Assembly (NCBI GenBank): GCA_036245525.1
Contig: BTPG01000002.1
Location: 160,279,609-160,343,608 of the forward strand
Direction: 5' to 3'
Length of the DNA stretch: 64,000 nt
Source of the DNA: Semisulcospira habei
Taxonomy: Eukaryota; Mollusca; Gastropoda; Semisulcospiridae
Shown here: positions 1-8,935 of the stretch, piece after piece
How the letters are laid out: every line of letters starts with the position of its first letter
How positions within the stretch are numbered: position 1 is the first letter of the stretch
Position numbers and translations under genes: made by a program
The notes under the pieces: model-generated
What the model saw: only the letters and a program-made list of their open reading frames with translations
Database searches by the model: none
What the model was told of the DNA's origin: nothing

Positions 1-588
1 ATGTGCAGCGGCCGACAGCGCAGTTGATCGTCACGGTCCATTAGAACGCGACTAGCTGCGGACAACGTACTACGCGAATTATGTCGCGGTATGCGCGCCC
101 CCGTAAGGCAAACGCTAAGCCCTAAGGCGGACTCCCCGTAAGAGTCAGCAGGCTGTGTCCGGTTAGAGAGTTTGGAGGATGAGGAAATCGCCAGCGGAGG
201 ATGATTCAGCTGATCCGCACGGTCTCCAGAAATTCGATTAATTTTGGACAACGTACTACGCGAGGGAGGCGGTGTCCGATTAGAAGTGAGGGAAGATGAG
301 CGAAGCTCAAGCGGCCGACGGCTCAGTGGATCCTCACGGTCCGCGCCCACACGTTTGGAAACAGCGCCAAGCACTGATGTGGGCTCTAGGAAAGAAGCCC
401 TGTCACTAGGCGAATGCGGACGCTCGCGCCTGTAAAGACTCCAAAGTTGCGACCATTGCTGCTCGGGCCAGGCGGCGCAGACGGTGCAAGTATGGTCCGA
501 ATTGCATCCCGTACAAGGAAGGCAAAAATCATGATCGTCACACGGCCACCGGAAAGATCCATACTTGTCGCAGGTACGCACGGGGTTA
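1..588 (-). CDS. DIRS G: Gag-like exon 2 with 8-Cys module (partial)
   Basis: Begins just after a TTGCAG acceptor (589-594). Joined to the 38-nt exon 1 in phase 2 the frame gives a module with Cys pairs (TCDKYG, FCLPCTGC, HTCTVCAAWPEQQW) matching the Cys-rich modules of elements D, E and F, then LWSLYRRERP and a Ser/Pro/Arg-rich tail containing PADSYGES, a repeat motif also seen in D. The frame has no stop through to base 1 (195 codons). Function is inferred: a nucleocapsid-like or RNA-binding Gag. One position of the second Cys pair is Tyr (CDKYG), so metal ligation may be altered. Confidence 0.8.
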
Positions 589-736
589 CTGCAACATACA
601 AACAGAAATAGCAGGCGACTGTGCGCAAGCACTCGGAATGCGCGAAAACGAGAACGAAAGCGATGCGCGATCCGACGAAACAAACGGAAACAGGCACCCG
701 GGCCGGGGCCTTGTGAGGGAGGGGCCAAGACCTTAC

Positions 737-774
737 CTCTCCTGCGACGTGGCGACGGATGGAGGAATCTCCAT
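737..774 (-). CDS. DIRS G: 38-nt first coding exon
   Basis: Starts ATG at 774, encodes M-E-I-P-P-S-V-A-T-S-Q-E and ends AG before the donor GTAAGG (736-731). Length, phase and donor are the same as in elements A, B, D and E. Splicing to 588 makes an AGT Ser codon and keeps the Gag frame open. Confidence 0.75.
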
Positions 775-1039
775 AGCCGGAGCAGTAAACACCACAGGGA
801 GTACCTTCCTTTGTTTGTTTTGTTTTAGTTTTTTTTTTTTTTTTTTTTTTTTTCCGTTATCACCAGAACGAAGAAAAACACAGTTCACTCGAAGCACAAT
901 CCTTGAAAAACACACACAGGCACATAAATCCAAGCACACAAGTCGGAAGGAACACAGTAATCCACAAAAAGAAGAGCAGGGAAAAAACCGTTAGCAACGG
1001 TCGGTGGAGCGATAGGCTAACACGTCTAAACTTCAGAGC

Positions 1040-1243
1040 TAAGTAGAAACGACTGATTTGTGATTGGGCCACGTAGTGGACGCCTGATTGGACTGGGACG
1101 GGAGGCTACTTTCAGCCCTAATGAGGGTTCCCCGAGTGCCTCCCGGGTGGTGAAGGAACACAACAAGTTCTTAGGCTAAAATTGAGTAAGTAGTAGACAC
1201 TTCCAGACAGTAATGTCATCGGTAATGTTTTTGAGGAAACAAA
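1040..1243 (-). repeat. DIRS G left terminal repeat / leader
   Basis: Homologous to the left ITRs at 8169 and 59048 on the opposite strand: the CATTACCGATGAC word, TTTTAGCCTAAGAAC, the small hairpin region and CACTCGGGGAACC. Likely to contain the element promoter (inference). Confidence 0.75.
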
Positions 1244-1517
1244 CTATTTTGTGGAAACTGGAAATCTGCATACATGCCCACAATTTACAACTTACAAAAC
1301 TGAGATCTTGACCTGAAGAAATCATCAGCATTATGCACAAGGCAGCTCATACCACAGCATTAGTAAAGCAGCAACAAGTTTAATTACAAATATGTGATCA
1401 TACCCATAGGAACTACAACCATTTACATTTCAATATTCAGTGATATTTCACATATGGATATGGACCTGTAACAGTAAGAAGATACAACTGGCTACGTCAA
1501 TGACAGCTGACTCTTTT

Positions 1518-1735
1518 TTACCACTTCACCGACAGTGGTCACAGACTGTTTCTGAAACTAAGCTTTGTTAATTCAACACCAAAGAGCCCGAGCCATCAAA
1601 ACAACATGGATATCAAGTGGTGTCAGCAAGAGGCATAGATCCTCATGAGCCCCGCAATTGTGGGGGCTCATGAGGACACATCTCTTGCAGTTGGGTGGTG
1701 TTCAAATTTTCTTGGCAGTGAAGGGGTTTAGTACC
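1518..1735. repeat. TTAA-type MITE with type II hairpin
   Basis: Right end GGCAGTGAAGGGGTTTAG mirrors a left end CCACTTCACCGACAGTGG, the degenerate terminal repeats of a family also present at 32377 and 34729. The centre (1626-1689) is a stem-loop, GCAAGAGG...TCCTCATGAGCCCC paired with GGGGCTCATGAGGA...TCTCTTGC. No coding potential. It lies downstream of EMC4 exon 4. Confidence 0.65.
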
Positions 1736-1808
1736 AAAAAAATCTGATCTAAAAAGCAATGTGTAAATGAAAGGAACCTGACTGGAGAATTATAATATGA
1801 TCATTTAC

Positions 1809-1966
1809 CTGCTGTGGCTGAGCAAAGGCGAGCCAGTCCGAAGCATGTGTAGGTAACAGTCCCATGACCTGACACTTATAGACAGCCATAGCCAGACACA
1901 CCAAGTTGCCAAAAATATACACCAGTTTCTGGAACGCTGCCTGCTGGCCCTCTATACTTTTGAATG
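1809..1966 (-). CDS. EMC4: EMC4 exon 4 (C-terminal transmembrane part)
   Basis: 158 nt, entered in phase 1 after a TTCCAG acceptor and leaving in phase 0 at CAG|GTAAATG. It encodes the conserved EMC4 C-terminal segment: [21 protein letters not shown] (membrane segment) followed by [18 protein letters not shown], the GLLPT.ASDWLAF signature of the family. Only about ten more residues (usually ending in a Gly-rich tail) should follow in a last exon. None is found between 1250 and 1808, so it probably lies beyond DIRS element G, outside the window. Confidence 0.92.
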
Positions 1967-2229
1967 CTGGAACACATCACAGGTGTCATTCAAAACAGTG
2001 AACTCAAGCAGTGAATGAAATACAAACCTGTCAAGGAGCCCACCTGTACAACTTATAAGGTGACCACCCTGTCTTAAGCATTTTTTGTTCCACAGTCTTC
2101 CTTCCATTACTTACGAGACCCTGTGCACAGAGACCACCTGTCTATGGTGACTACTTTTTGACAGTCCCTTGGGTAGTGACTGTATGCATATAAGGGCATG
2201 AAGAAACTGAAGCGGGTGAGTAAAGAAAT

Positions 2230-2325
2230 GTAATCCTTTGGCTGTTCAAATCCAAGTTTTTGTCAAGGTGATTCCTGTAGGAATCACCTTGACAAAAACT
2301 TGGGTATGAACAGCCAAAGGGTTAA
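2230..2325. repeat. Hairpin MITE in EMC4 intron 3
   Basis: A near-perfect inverted repeat: CCTTTGGCTGTTCA...CAAGTTTTTGTCAAGGTGATTCC with a 3-4 nt loop and its complement, closing with GGTTAA on the right and TAATCC on the left. It resembles the TTAACCCTTTG hairpin at 58021. It ends only about 18 bp from the splice donor of EMC4 exon 3. Confidence 0.75.
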
Positions 2326-2343
2326 ACAAAAACTCCAGCTTAC

Positions 2344-2497
2344 TGTTTTGTACGGCGAGCATGGCCTGTATGGGTCGGAAGAACATCATGCCTACCATCA
2401 TGATGGGGAAGATGGAGATGGAGCTGCCAGCCATCCACATAATGAACATGTTCATTGGCACCTGCTTGATAGGGCCTAACGCAATATCCCATGACCT
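2344..2497 (-). CDS. EMC4: EMC4 exon 3 (core membrane domain)
   Basis: 154 nt after a TGTGCAG acceptor, ending AACA|GTAAGC in phase 1. It encodes [38 protein letters not shown] and [11 protein letters not shown], the most conserved block of EMC4/TMEM85 (compare the WDIALGPLKQIPMN and AGN.ISIFP motifs known in animals). EMC4 is a subunit of the ER membrane complex that inserts tail-anchored and multipass proteins; this block includes membrane-embedded helices. Identification is secure from the motifs. Confidence 0.95.
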
Positions 2498-2640
2498 CTG
2501 CACAAATAAACAATGCATACTGACATTACTACTAACAATAAACTCATGCAGCCACCAGTGCTGTAAACAATATTGGTGGCGGCAAATTATGAAAAATTAC
2601 CCTTTCAGTATCCACGTTCAATAACGAGAAACATAAGCAC

Positions 2641-2770
2641 CTTGACAATAAGGTTTGGGTCAACATCTTTGGTCCTGTCTACCACCCCTGCGGTGTCTGT
2701 GACACAGCCTACTGGAGCGGGTAGAGCTTCGTTGTGCGCAAGAACCACTGCACCACGGTCACCACGTGAT
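2641..2770 (-). CDS. EMC4: EMC4 exon 2 (cytosolic N-terminal linker)
   Basis: 130 nt between a TTGCAG acceptor at 2771-2776 and the donor AAG|GTGCTT. It continues the phase-2 frame of exon 1 and reaches DRTKDVDPNLIVK, which runs directly into RSWDIALGP of exon 3 as in EMC4 orthologues (PDT.VQETD.ILVEKR.WD). This part of the protein is variable between species; assignment rests on phase and position. Confidence 0.85.
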
Positions 2771-2993
2771 CTGCAACGTGAAAGCAAAATAATTAACAGA
2801 TACCAAAGGAAGTGGATATCTGACAAACCATATGATGACAAAATGCACACGCAAATGGAGGTCTAACGGCAGCATGAAATGTCACTTTAAACCGAATCCT
2901 TAAGGATGACGTGGATGTGCATCTAATATTAATACATAGTGCTAAATACATAAAGTAAACACTTAACAATATTGCACATTATGAATTAATTAC

Positions 2994-3049
2994 CTGCTAG
3001 ATCCGGCAAAGTCGATTGCCCACTTGTGGGACTTTCTTTTCGTAGCCAT
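2994..3049 (-). CDS. EMC4: EMC4 exon 1 with start codon
   Basis: ATG at 3049; 56 nt encoding MATKRKSHKWAIDFAGSS and ending AG|GTAATT. The HKWAIDF motif matches the RFKWAIEL motif near the N terminus of EMC4. The gene runs leftward and its ATG faces that of NGDN 228 bp away. Confidence 0.9.
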
Positions 3050-3277
3050 TTTGGATCACTACAACCGGAACTGGCCAATCGATAAATACACTTATATAAT
3101 ACAACAAATTCCTTCTCTCTTGAGAATTTCTTTTATAAATATGTATCCATAATATCTTTAATCATAGCTTGTTAATAATCTGTTACTTGTCACATAACAT
3201 TTTAAAATAAAAGTGTGGTTTTGAAAACATGCATTCTCCCTCGGATAAGAACTGCTACTCTCAATACTGTTTACAAA
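3050..3277. promoter_or_regulatory. Shared EMC4-NGDN bidirectional promoter region
   Basis: The 228 bp between the two opposed start codons. It contains GGCCAATCGAT near 3074 (a possible CCAAT box) and AT-rich stretches (TTATATAATAC, TTTATAAATATG). Both 5' UTRs must lie here unless there are further upstream non-coding exons. Role inferred from layout only. Confidence 0.6.
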
Positions 3278-3289
3278 ATGGCCGATCCG
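3278..3289 (+). CDS. NGDN: NGDN exon 1 (start codon, M-A-D-P)
   Basis: A 12-nt coding start, ATG GCC GAT CCG, ending at a consensus donor GTAAGT in phase 0. The next exon in phase is at 27894 (E-D-L-V-K-A-L-L-E-K), so the start would read MADPEDLVKALLEK, a plausible neuroguidin N terminus. The intervening intron of 24.6 kb holds DIRS A and F/H. The link to the later exons is inferred from phase and gene orientation. Confidence 0.7.
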
Positions 3290-3689
3290 GTAAGTTTACT
3301 CGTGCTTAAAATTATAGGTTCTCCCTGGTAGGAATTGAGCTCAGTGCGCGGTGACGTTCTGTGCCGACAAAAGTTAAAATTATGTTTAAAACTATTATTT
3401 GCGGGATGATATCAGATGACTTCAGGGAAGGAGGAAACGTTAGAATACAGGTTGTGGAGGCTGCACTCCAGTCCATGTGCTAATCAGTGTGTACAACATG
3501 TTTAAGAGGTGGTGGTACTGTGGTTAAGCATGTGAAATGGTTGTACTGCTTAGGTTAAGCATATATGCAATGTGATGCTACTTAGATTATGCGTATGAAA
3601 AATACTTAGGCTAAGCGTATATATAAAAGAGTTTAGGTGATAGTACTGGTCAGCAGAAGAAGTCTCTACACCCTATTACACAGGATCGG
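3290..3689 (+). other. Start of NGDN intron 1, no gene seen
   Basis: Mostly unique intronic sequence. Around 3520-3630 a degenerate unit (TTAGGCTAAGCGTATAT and variants) occurs three to four times. No open reading frame of note. Confidence 0.5.
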
Positions 3690-3859
3690 ATGTCCCCCCC
3701 CCCCCCCAAGCTTCTGAAGGTGGTCACATCCTTTCATGATGAAATGAAAGGTACCATACAGGATGATGGCTCATGCTCAGAACCCTTCCCGATCCGAAGT
3801 GGCATGAAGCAAGGCTGCGTACTCGCCCCTACACTCTTCGGCATCTTATCCCTGCTAAT
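3690..3859 (+). pseudogene. Non-LTR reverse transcriptase fragment (left part)
   Basis: After a 14-bp poly-C tract the frame reads PKLLKVVTSFHDEMKGTIQDD and IRSGMKQGCVLAPTLFGI, the palm region (KQGCVLAPTLF) of a LINE reverse transcriptase. It is interrupted at 3859 by a LINE inserted in the opposite direction and resumes at 5483. Only the palm and C-terminal half survives. Confidence 0.8.
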
Positions 3860-5482
3860 AATAATAATTAATAATAATAATAATTACGGTATTTATAATG
3901 CGCTTATCTTATAATAATTATAACTCTAAGTGCGCACTCACAACTCGCACACGCATGCGCACGCTTTAGACAATGACTCACGTAACACAAAAAGTGAAAA
4001 AAAAACATTACGACGGTCAGCTTGGGGTGGGGAGTGTGGTTATATATAGTGCTAGAACTGTTGAAAGAGGTGAGTTTTGAGGGCGGACTGGAAGGAGGAG
4101 AGCGAGTGTTTCTGACGGAGAGAGAGTGGGAGAGTGTTCCAGGTGGATGGACCGTATACTGAGAAGGAGCGGGGGCCGAAAGTGCTGAGTTTGGTGTGGG
4201 GGATGAGGGGTCGGAGGCAGAGCGGAGGGAGCAGGGAGGAGTGTAGGGGTGAAGTAAGATGGAGAGATAGGCAGGAGCGTAGTTGTTCAGGGATTTGTAG
4301 CAGAGAGACAGAATCTTGTATTGGATGCGTTGGGGGATGGGGAGCCAGTGAAGGAGCTTGAGCAGGGGAGTGATGTGGTCGGATTTTTTCTTTCTGAGAC
4401 GAGGCGGGGCAGCATTGTTCTGGACGTGCTGGAGAGTGAGAGTGGTGGAGTGAGGAAGGCCGGAAAGAAGAGAGTTGCAGTAGTCGATGCGAGATAAGAT
4501 GAGAGAGACAGCGAGTTTGGTGGCAGCTTCGGTAGTGAGGTATTTTCTGGTCTGACTGATGCGGCGGAGGTGGAAATAACATGCCTGGGCCGTGGCGGAG
4601 ACGAAGCTGGTCATGGAAAGAGAGGAATCGAGGATAATGCCAAGGTTCTTGACCGAGTCAGAGAGGGAGATGGGGGTGCTGTCGAGTTGAAGGTGGAGAG
4701 ATGGAGGGAGCTGGGAAAGTTTCTGGTGAGTGCCTACCAGCATGGCTTCCGTTTTGTCGTCGTTCAGTTTGAGCTTGTTTGCTGTCATCCAGTTTTTCAC
4801 GTCTTCATAGCAGTCAGCTGTGCGAGTCAGTAGTGTCTGAGTGTTGTCGAGTTTGTCTTTGTCTAGTAGTTGTGAGTCATCGGCGTAGAGGTGGTGGTGT
4901 ATGTGGTGAGACTGGATGATGTTGGACAGGGGGGAGGTGTAGAGTGTGAAAAGGACCGGGCCCAGGACGGACCCCTGTGGAACGCCGCAGGAGAGCCTGA
5001 CTGGGTTGGAGGAGACGCCGTCGATGGTGACGGACTGCTGTCTGTCGGAGAGGTAGGAGAGAAACCAGGAGTGAGCAGAGTCAGTAATGCCAAAGGAGTG
5101 GTGAAGGCGGTGGAGGAGGATAGAGTGGTCTTTGGTGTCGAAGGCGGCAGAGAGATCGAGTAGCGTAAGAAGGGAGATGTTGCCCGAGTTAGTGGAGAGA
5201 AGCAGGTCGTTTAGGATATGTAGAAGGGCTGTTTCAGTGCTGTGATGTTTGCGATAGGCAGACTGGAAGGGACTGAGGAGGTTGTTGTCGGTGAGGTGGA
5301 GGTTGAGTTGGTTGAGGACAACCTTCTCAAGAAGCTTGGACAGGAAAGATAGATTGGAGACTGGGCGGTAGTTCTTGAGTTCATTTGGGTCGAGGTTGTG
5401 TTTTTTGAGAAGAGGACGGACGATGGCGGACTTGAAGATATCGGGGACGGAGCCATTCTCTAGAGATGTGTTGATGATGTCA
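3860..5482 (-). mobile_element. CR1/L2-like LINE inserted in another LINE
   Basis: A 5'-truncated non-LTR element of about 1.6 kb on the minus strand. Its 3' end is an (ATT)n-like tail, seen as AATAATAATAATT at 3857-3892. Target duplication CTAAT (3855-3859 and 5483-5487). Removing it rejoins the RT frame of the plus-strand LINE (FGI...LL then MRHAFSQL), so the insertion point is well supported. Confidence 0.8.
3904..5456 (-). pseudogene. CR1/L2-like reverse transcriptase, C-terminal part
   Basis: On the minus strand the frames give [25 protein letters not shown] (catalytic YADD), [48 protein letters not shown], and [21 protein letters not shown], the standard series for CR1/L2 superfamily RT and the downstream LHWLP domain. 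The longest open piece (3904-4800) has 298 codons; the palm lies in other frames, so at least one frameshift is present. The start is missing through 5' truncation. Confidence 0.85.
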
Positions 5483-6530
5483 CTAATGCGCCATGCCTTC
5501 AGTCAGTTAGCAGATGGCGTCTTCATCCACACTAGGGGTGAAGGCAGCCTCTTCTACCTTTCACGTCTGCACACAAAGACCAAGGTGCGCAGGGTCCTGA
5601 TTAGAGAGATGCTGTTTGCTGATGATGCTGCCCTGACTGCCCACACTGAGGAAGCACTACAGCGTCTCATCAGCAGCTTCGCTCGTGCCACCGATGACGA
5701 AGACAAACATCATGGGCCAGGATGTCAGCAGCATCCCTTGTATCTCTATAGGCGATCACACCCTCGAGGTAGTGGAGAACTTTACATACCTTGGCTCAAC
5801 TATCTCCAATAACCTCTCTCTGGACGATGAACTCAACTCCAGAATCGGCAAGGCATCAACAGCGATGGCTCGCCTGACCAAAAGAGTGTAGAACAACAGC
5901 TTGCTTACCATCAACACTAAGATGAAAGTGTACCGGACCTGTGTGCTCAGCATTCTTCTCTACAGCAGCGAGATGTGGAGTTTGTACACCCGTCAAGAGC
6001 GCAGACTTAACTCTTTCCATCTGCGCAGCCTGAGGAGAATCTTGGGCATCACTTGGAAGGACCGTGTTCCAAGCACTGAAGTGATGGCCCAGGCCAACAT
6101 TCCTAGCATGTACGCACTCCTTTCACAAAGACGCCTACGCTGGCTCGGTCATGTCTGCCGTATGCAGGATGGTCGGATTCCTAAGGACATCTTGTATGGT
6201 GAGCTCGCATCCGGCACCAGACCAAGAAGCAGACCAGCACTTGGATACAAAGATGTCTGCAAGCGTGATCTGAAAGCTGGAAGCCTGAATCCCGCAGACT
6301 TAGAAGCCACCACTGCAGATCGTGCCAGCTGGCTGCTTGCAGTGAAGACCAGCATAAAGCTGAGCGAGGAAAGGAGAGAAAGCCAGTGGGAGGAGAAGAG
6401 GCAGCACAGACAAAAGAAAGAAGAGCCAGTGCCCACAGCAACAGTCACAGGCTTCACCTGTAGCAAATGCAACAGACACTGCCACTCTTGCATTGGACTG
6501 ATTAGTCACAGTGGGCACTGCAAATCTTAA
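5483..6530 (+). pseudogene. Non-LTR reverse transcriptase, right part with C-terminal Zn finger
   Basis: Continues the RT begun at 3690: REMLFADDAALTAHTEEALQ (catalytic FADD), then in shifted frames ENFTYLGSTISNNLSLDDE, SILLYSSEMWSLYTRQERRL, LRRILGITWKD, LRWLGHVCRMQDGRIPKDIL, and a C-terminal finger CSKCNRHCHS...SHSGHC. A TAG after LTKRV and several frame changes break it. Clade not assigned; the C-terminal domain is of the type found in several endonuclease-bearing LINE clades. Confidence 0.85.
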
Positions 6531-7071
6531 AAACGGACTGACCCAGCAAGCACATATACTCCATTGTCTTCCAAGACAGAATGATGCCAACAACTGATAC
6601 TGGAGGGAAATCAAAATGTGTGTGCACTTCCTCTTCTGCACTTCATCAATAAGTAAATAGTGTAATGCAGACAAAATCGATTCAAACCTTCCATTGTCGG
6701 CAAAAGAGATGCGTATCGCTTTGCTGACTACTATGTGTCAGATTGCCAAGTTTGCGTCTTTACCCCTCTCGTGTTACTTCTTTACACTGAATTCAAAAGT
6801 GAGCGTAATCGTGTGAAATCTCTAGTGCGGCAGGCTTAAAAATCTTTCATTGATCGCTTGATTAACCCTTTTCATTCTGATACACCCATTGCTTGAAAGA
6901 AATTTGACTGATAGTTTAAGGATGGTGCCTAAGAAAATTTTACAAAATCAGCCTCAACATGTAAATGTAATGGATTAAAGAGGCAGATATGTCCACGCTC
7001 TGGCGCGATATGGCTGTATAGAATATCCCTGTAATACTCTCAAACCTGACAGCTGAAAACTTAGTTGCCAC
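6531..7071 (+). other. Intronic sequence with half a type I MITE
   Basis: LINE 3' flank and host intron. At 6866-6925, TAACCCTTTTCATTCTGATACACCCATTGCTTG followed by ATAGTTTAAGGATGGTGCC is one arm of the type I hairpin MITE described at 28215 and 58610. Nothing else recognised. Confidence 0.5.
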
Positions 7072-8150
7072 ATGGCCTTTGCGCGATGTACAGACACATG
7101 GCTAAGTAAGTTCAATGAACCAGGGCAAGTTTACAGGTGCTGTTTTCATAGACCTTCTAAAAGCGTTCGACCTAATAGATTATCATATTATGACATTCTT
7201 CTTTTAAAGCTCTATATTCATCTAGACAGATCTTTTCCAAGTAAATGTATTGATATTTCAGACACCAGCACTTATTCCTCTCCTTACCCCTTGGCTTCTA
7301 TTCCATTTTCACTTCCTATCTCAGAGACAGACAGCAGTATGTCATGGTCAATGGTTTGTAGTCAAGCAGATTACCGATTAGTGACAAGAGGATTGCCTCA
7401 GGGCTCTGTCGTAGGGCCTCTTCTCTTTTGTGTATTTATCAATGATTTCCAGCTGGTGCGAAAACAATGTAAAGATCCTTAATCCTTCAAAAACAGAATG
7501 CATGACGATAGCATCAGAAGCATCAGCTCAGGCCATTTACGCTCAGCCTGGAAATCCAAGGCCATCCATTACACAAGTAACTGAACATCGACTACTTAGA
7601 CTACTTAGAGTTATTGTTGATATCAGATAAAATGGCAATGCCACATCATTGCTGTTTGTAAAGTTGTGTCTAGAAATGTGTAATATATGCTATCTAAACT
7701 AAAATGCCTCATCGATGTCAACGCTCGCAAACTATTTTACAATGCCCATGACAAATCTTATATTGAAAATTTGTCCACAATATCATGATATAAGGGACGG
7801 TAGTGGTGACATACACTTGAAGAGGATTAACTCCTTGCATCGAAGGGCAGTGAAGCAGATCCTGCCTGATCCAGCCCTTTTCTAATTTCATTGACCAGAA
7901 ACATGAAAAACTAAGAATGCTACCTTTGGACAGGCGTCATTTCTATAACAAAGGTGTGACCATGTATAATTAAAAGCTGGAATGAAATCCGCCCAGAATA
8001 CTTGTGTAAACTCTTCACCAAGGCAGCTTCTGGTTATTGAATGTCAATGCGTAATTTTATCATGCCACGCCCAAGGATAGATTTATTTTAAACCAGCCTT
8101 TCTTTCTCGGGTGCCTCCCTTTGGAAAAAAGTGCCAGCGCACATAATGCA
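7072..8150 (+). pseudogene. Decayed LINE reverse transcriptase
   Basis: Frames contain TRGLPQGSVVGPLLFCVFINDF (RT palm), LNPSKTECMTIAS, then in other frames a thumb-like HLKRINSLHRRAVKQILPDP block near 7815-7870. The YADD region is missing. Many indels indicate an old insertion. The right end abuts DIRS A at about 8168. Confidence 0.65.
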
Positions 8151-8168
8151 TGATAGTTCACTGTCTTC

Positions 8169-8370
8169 TTTGTTTCCTCAAAAACATTACCGATGACATG
8201 ACTTTATGGAAATGTCTACTTGTAGCTCAATTTTAGCCTACTTACCCGTTGTGTGCCCACACAACCCGGGAGGCACTCGGGGAACCCCCCTAGAGGGGCC
8301 GAGAGTTGTCTCCCGTTTCCCGCCTTACCGGCTCCGGTCACGAGACCGGCCAGTTTTGCTACTTCGCTCG
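8169..8370 (+). repeat. DIRS A left inverted terminal repeat
   Basis: Inverted match to 16247-16474. Contains CATTACCGATGACATGAC, the hairpin GTTGTGTGCCCACACAAC at about 8248 and a GGGGAACCCCCC/GGGGCCGAG stem at about 8278. The extreme left differs from the right end (CTCAAAAACATTACC against TTTTTCGAAAAATACTTACC), as expected for DIRS. Confidence 0.9.
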
Positions 8371-8504
8371 TACAGAGAAGACGTGTCTGGCCTTGCGCTC
8401 GCGCCGCTTCGACCGGTCCTTCTCTTGCCTACGCTCGTTGCCTCTTCATGTGCCCTGCCTCTACTGGCTTCGTTCTGCTGCTCTCCTCTACGCTGTGGAG
8501 GTGT

Positions 8505-8542
8505 ATGACTACCCTTCCCCCTGTTCCCGATTCGTCTCGGAG
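8505..8542 (+). CDS. DIRS A: 38-nt first coding exon
   Basis: ATG to AG, encoding M-T-T-L-P-P-V-P-D-S-S-R, followed by donor GTAAGGTAG. Intron 8543-8935 (393 nt) ends CTGTTGCAG. Splicing gives AG+G, then AAC CAA ATG CTT ACC TGC, in frame with the Gag Cys-rich module. Confidence 0.75.
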
Positions 8543-8935
8543 GTAAGGTAGCGGTAGTTTCCCACAGCCGGCCCTCGGGCCGAGAGCCGGCTACCGTTGG
8601 GCTTTCCTTTCGGCTTTGCTACTACGTGGGCGCCAGTTGTTGAGCTTACGCTTCGGCGCCTTGCACGACCTTTTTTACGAACCTCCTCGAGGGACGTCGC
8701 CTTCTCTCCTTTGGTATTTCACTGTTACGAGAAGACGTTGCCTTGTAGACTAGGGTTTCTGTTCTCGTAGGGCCTTCGGGCACCCACACGCCGTTCGTCT
8801 ACCTTAAAGGCCCTTTAGCTCTGGGAGACTGTAGCCACTATTTACGCGCCGGTGGTCACGGCGCTTGGAGTACCTTGGTGTGGGGCTAGGCTCCCTTGTC
8901 CGCCTTTGCGACCTTGTGCTCTTTGTCTGTTGCAG

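Larger units (their letters stand above)
1..1243 (-). mobile_element. DIRS-like retrotransposon G, 5' part (cut by window edge)
   Basis: The 5' end of a tyrosine-recombinase (DIRS-like) retrotransposon read on the minus strand. The terminal repeat starts near 1243 with the same TTTGTTTCCTC and CATTACCGATGAC words as the other DIRS copies in the window, then comes a 38-nt first exon, a 148-nt intron and a cysteine-rich Gag exon that stays open to base 1. RT, RNase H and recombinase would lie to the left, outside the window. It lies beyond exon 4 of EMC4, in the same orientation as that gene, probably in its last intron. No frameshift or stop is visible in the coding part seen, unlike every other copy here. 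Confidence 0.88.

Noticed and set aside
8206..8551. ORFs starting in the DIRS terminal repeats (for example the frame at 8206 and copies at 36724, 44427 and on the minus strand at 16415, 42859, 50498)
   Set aside because: They are frames through the ITR itself, recur in both orientations because the ITR is inverted, and have no codon or protein signature. The intron donor lies inside them.
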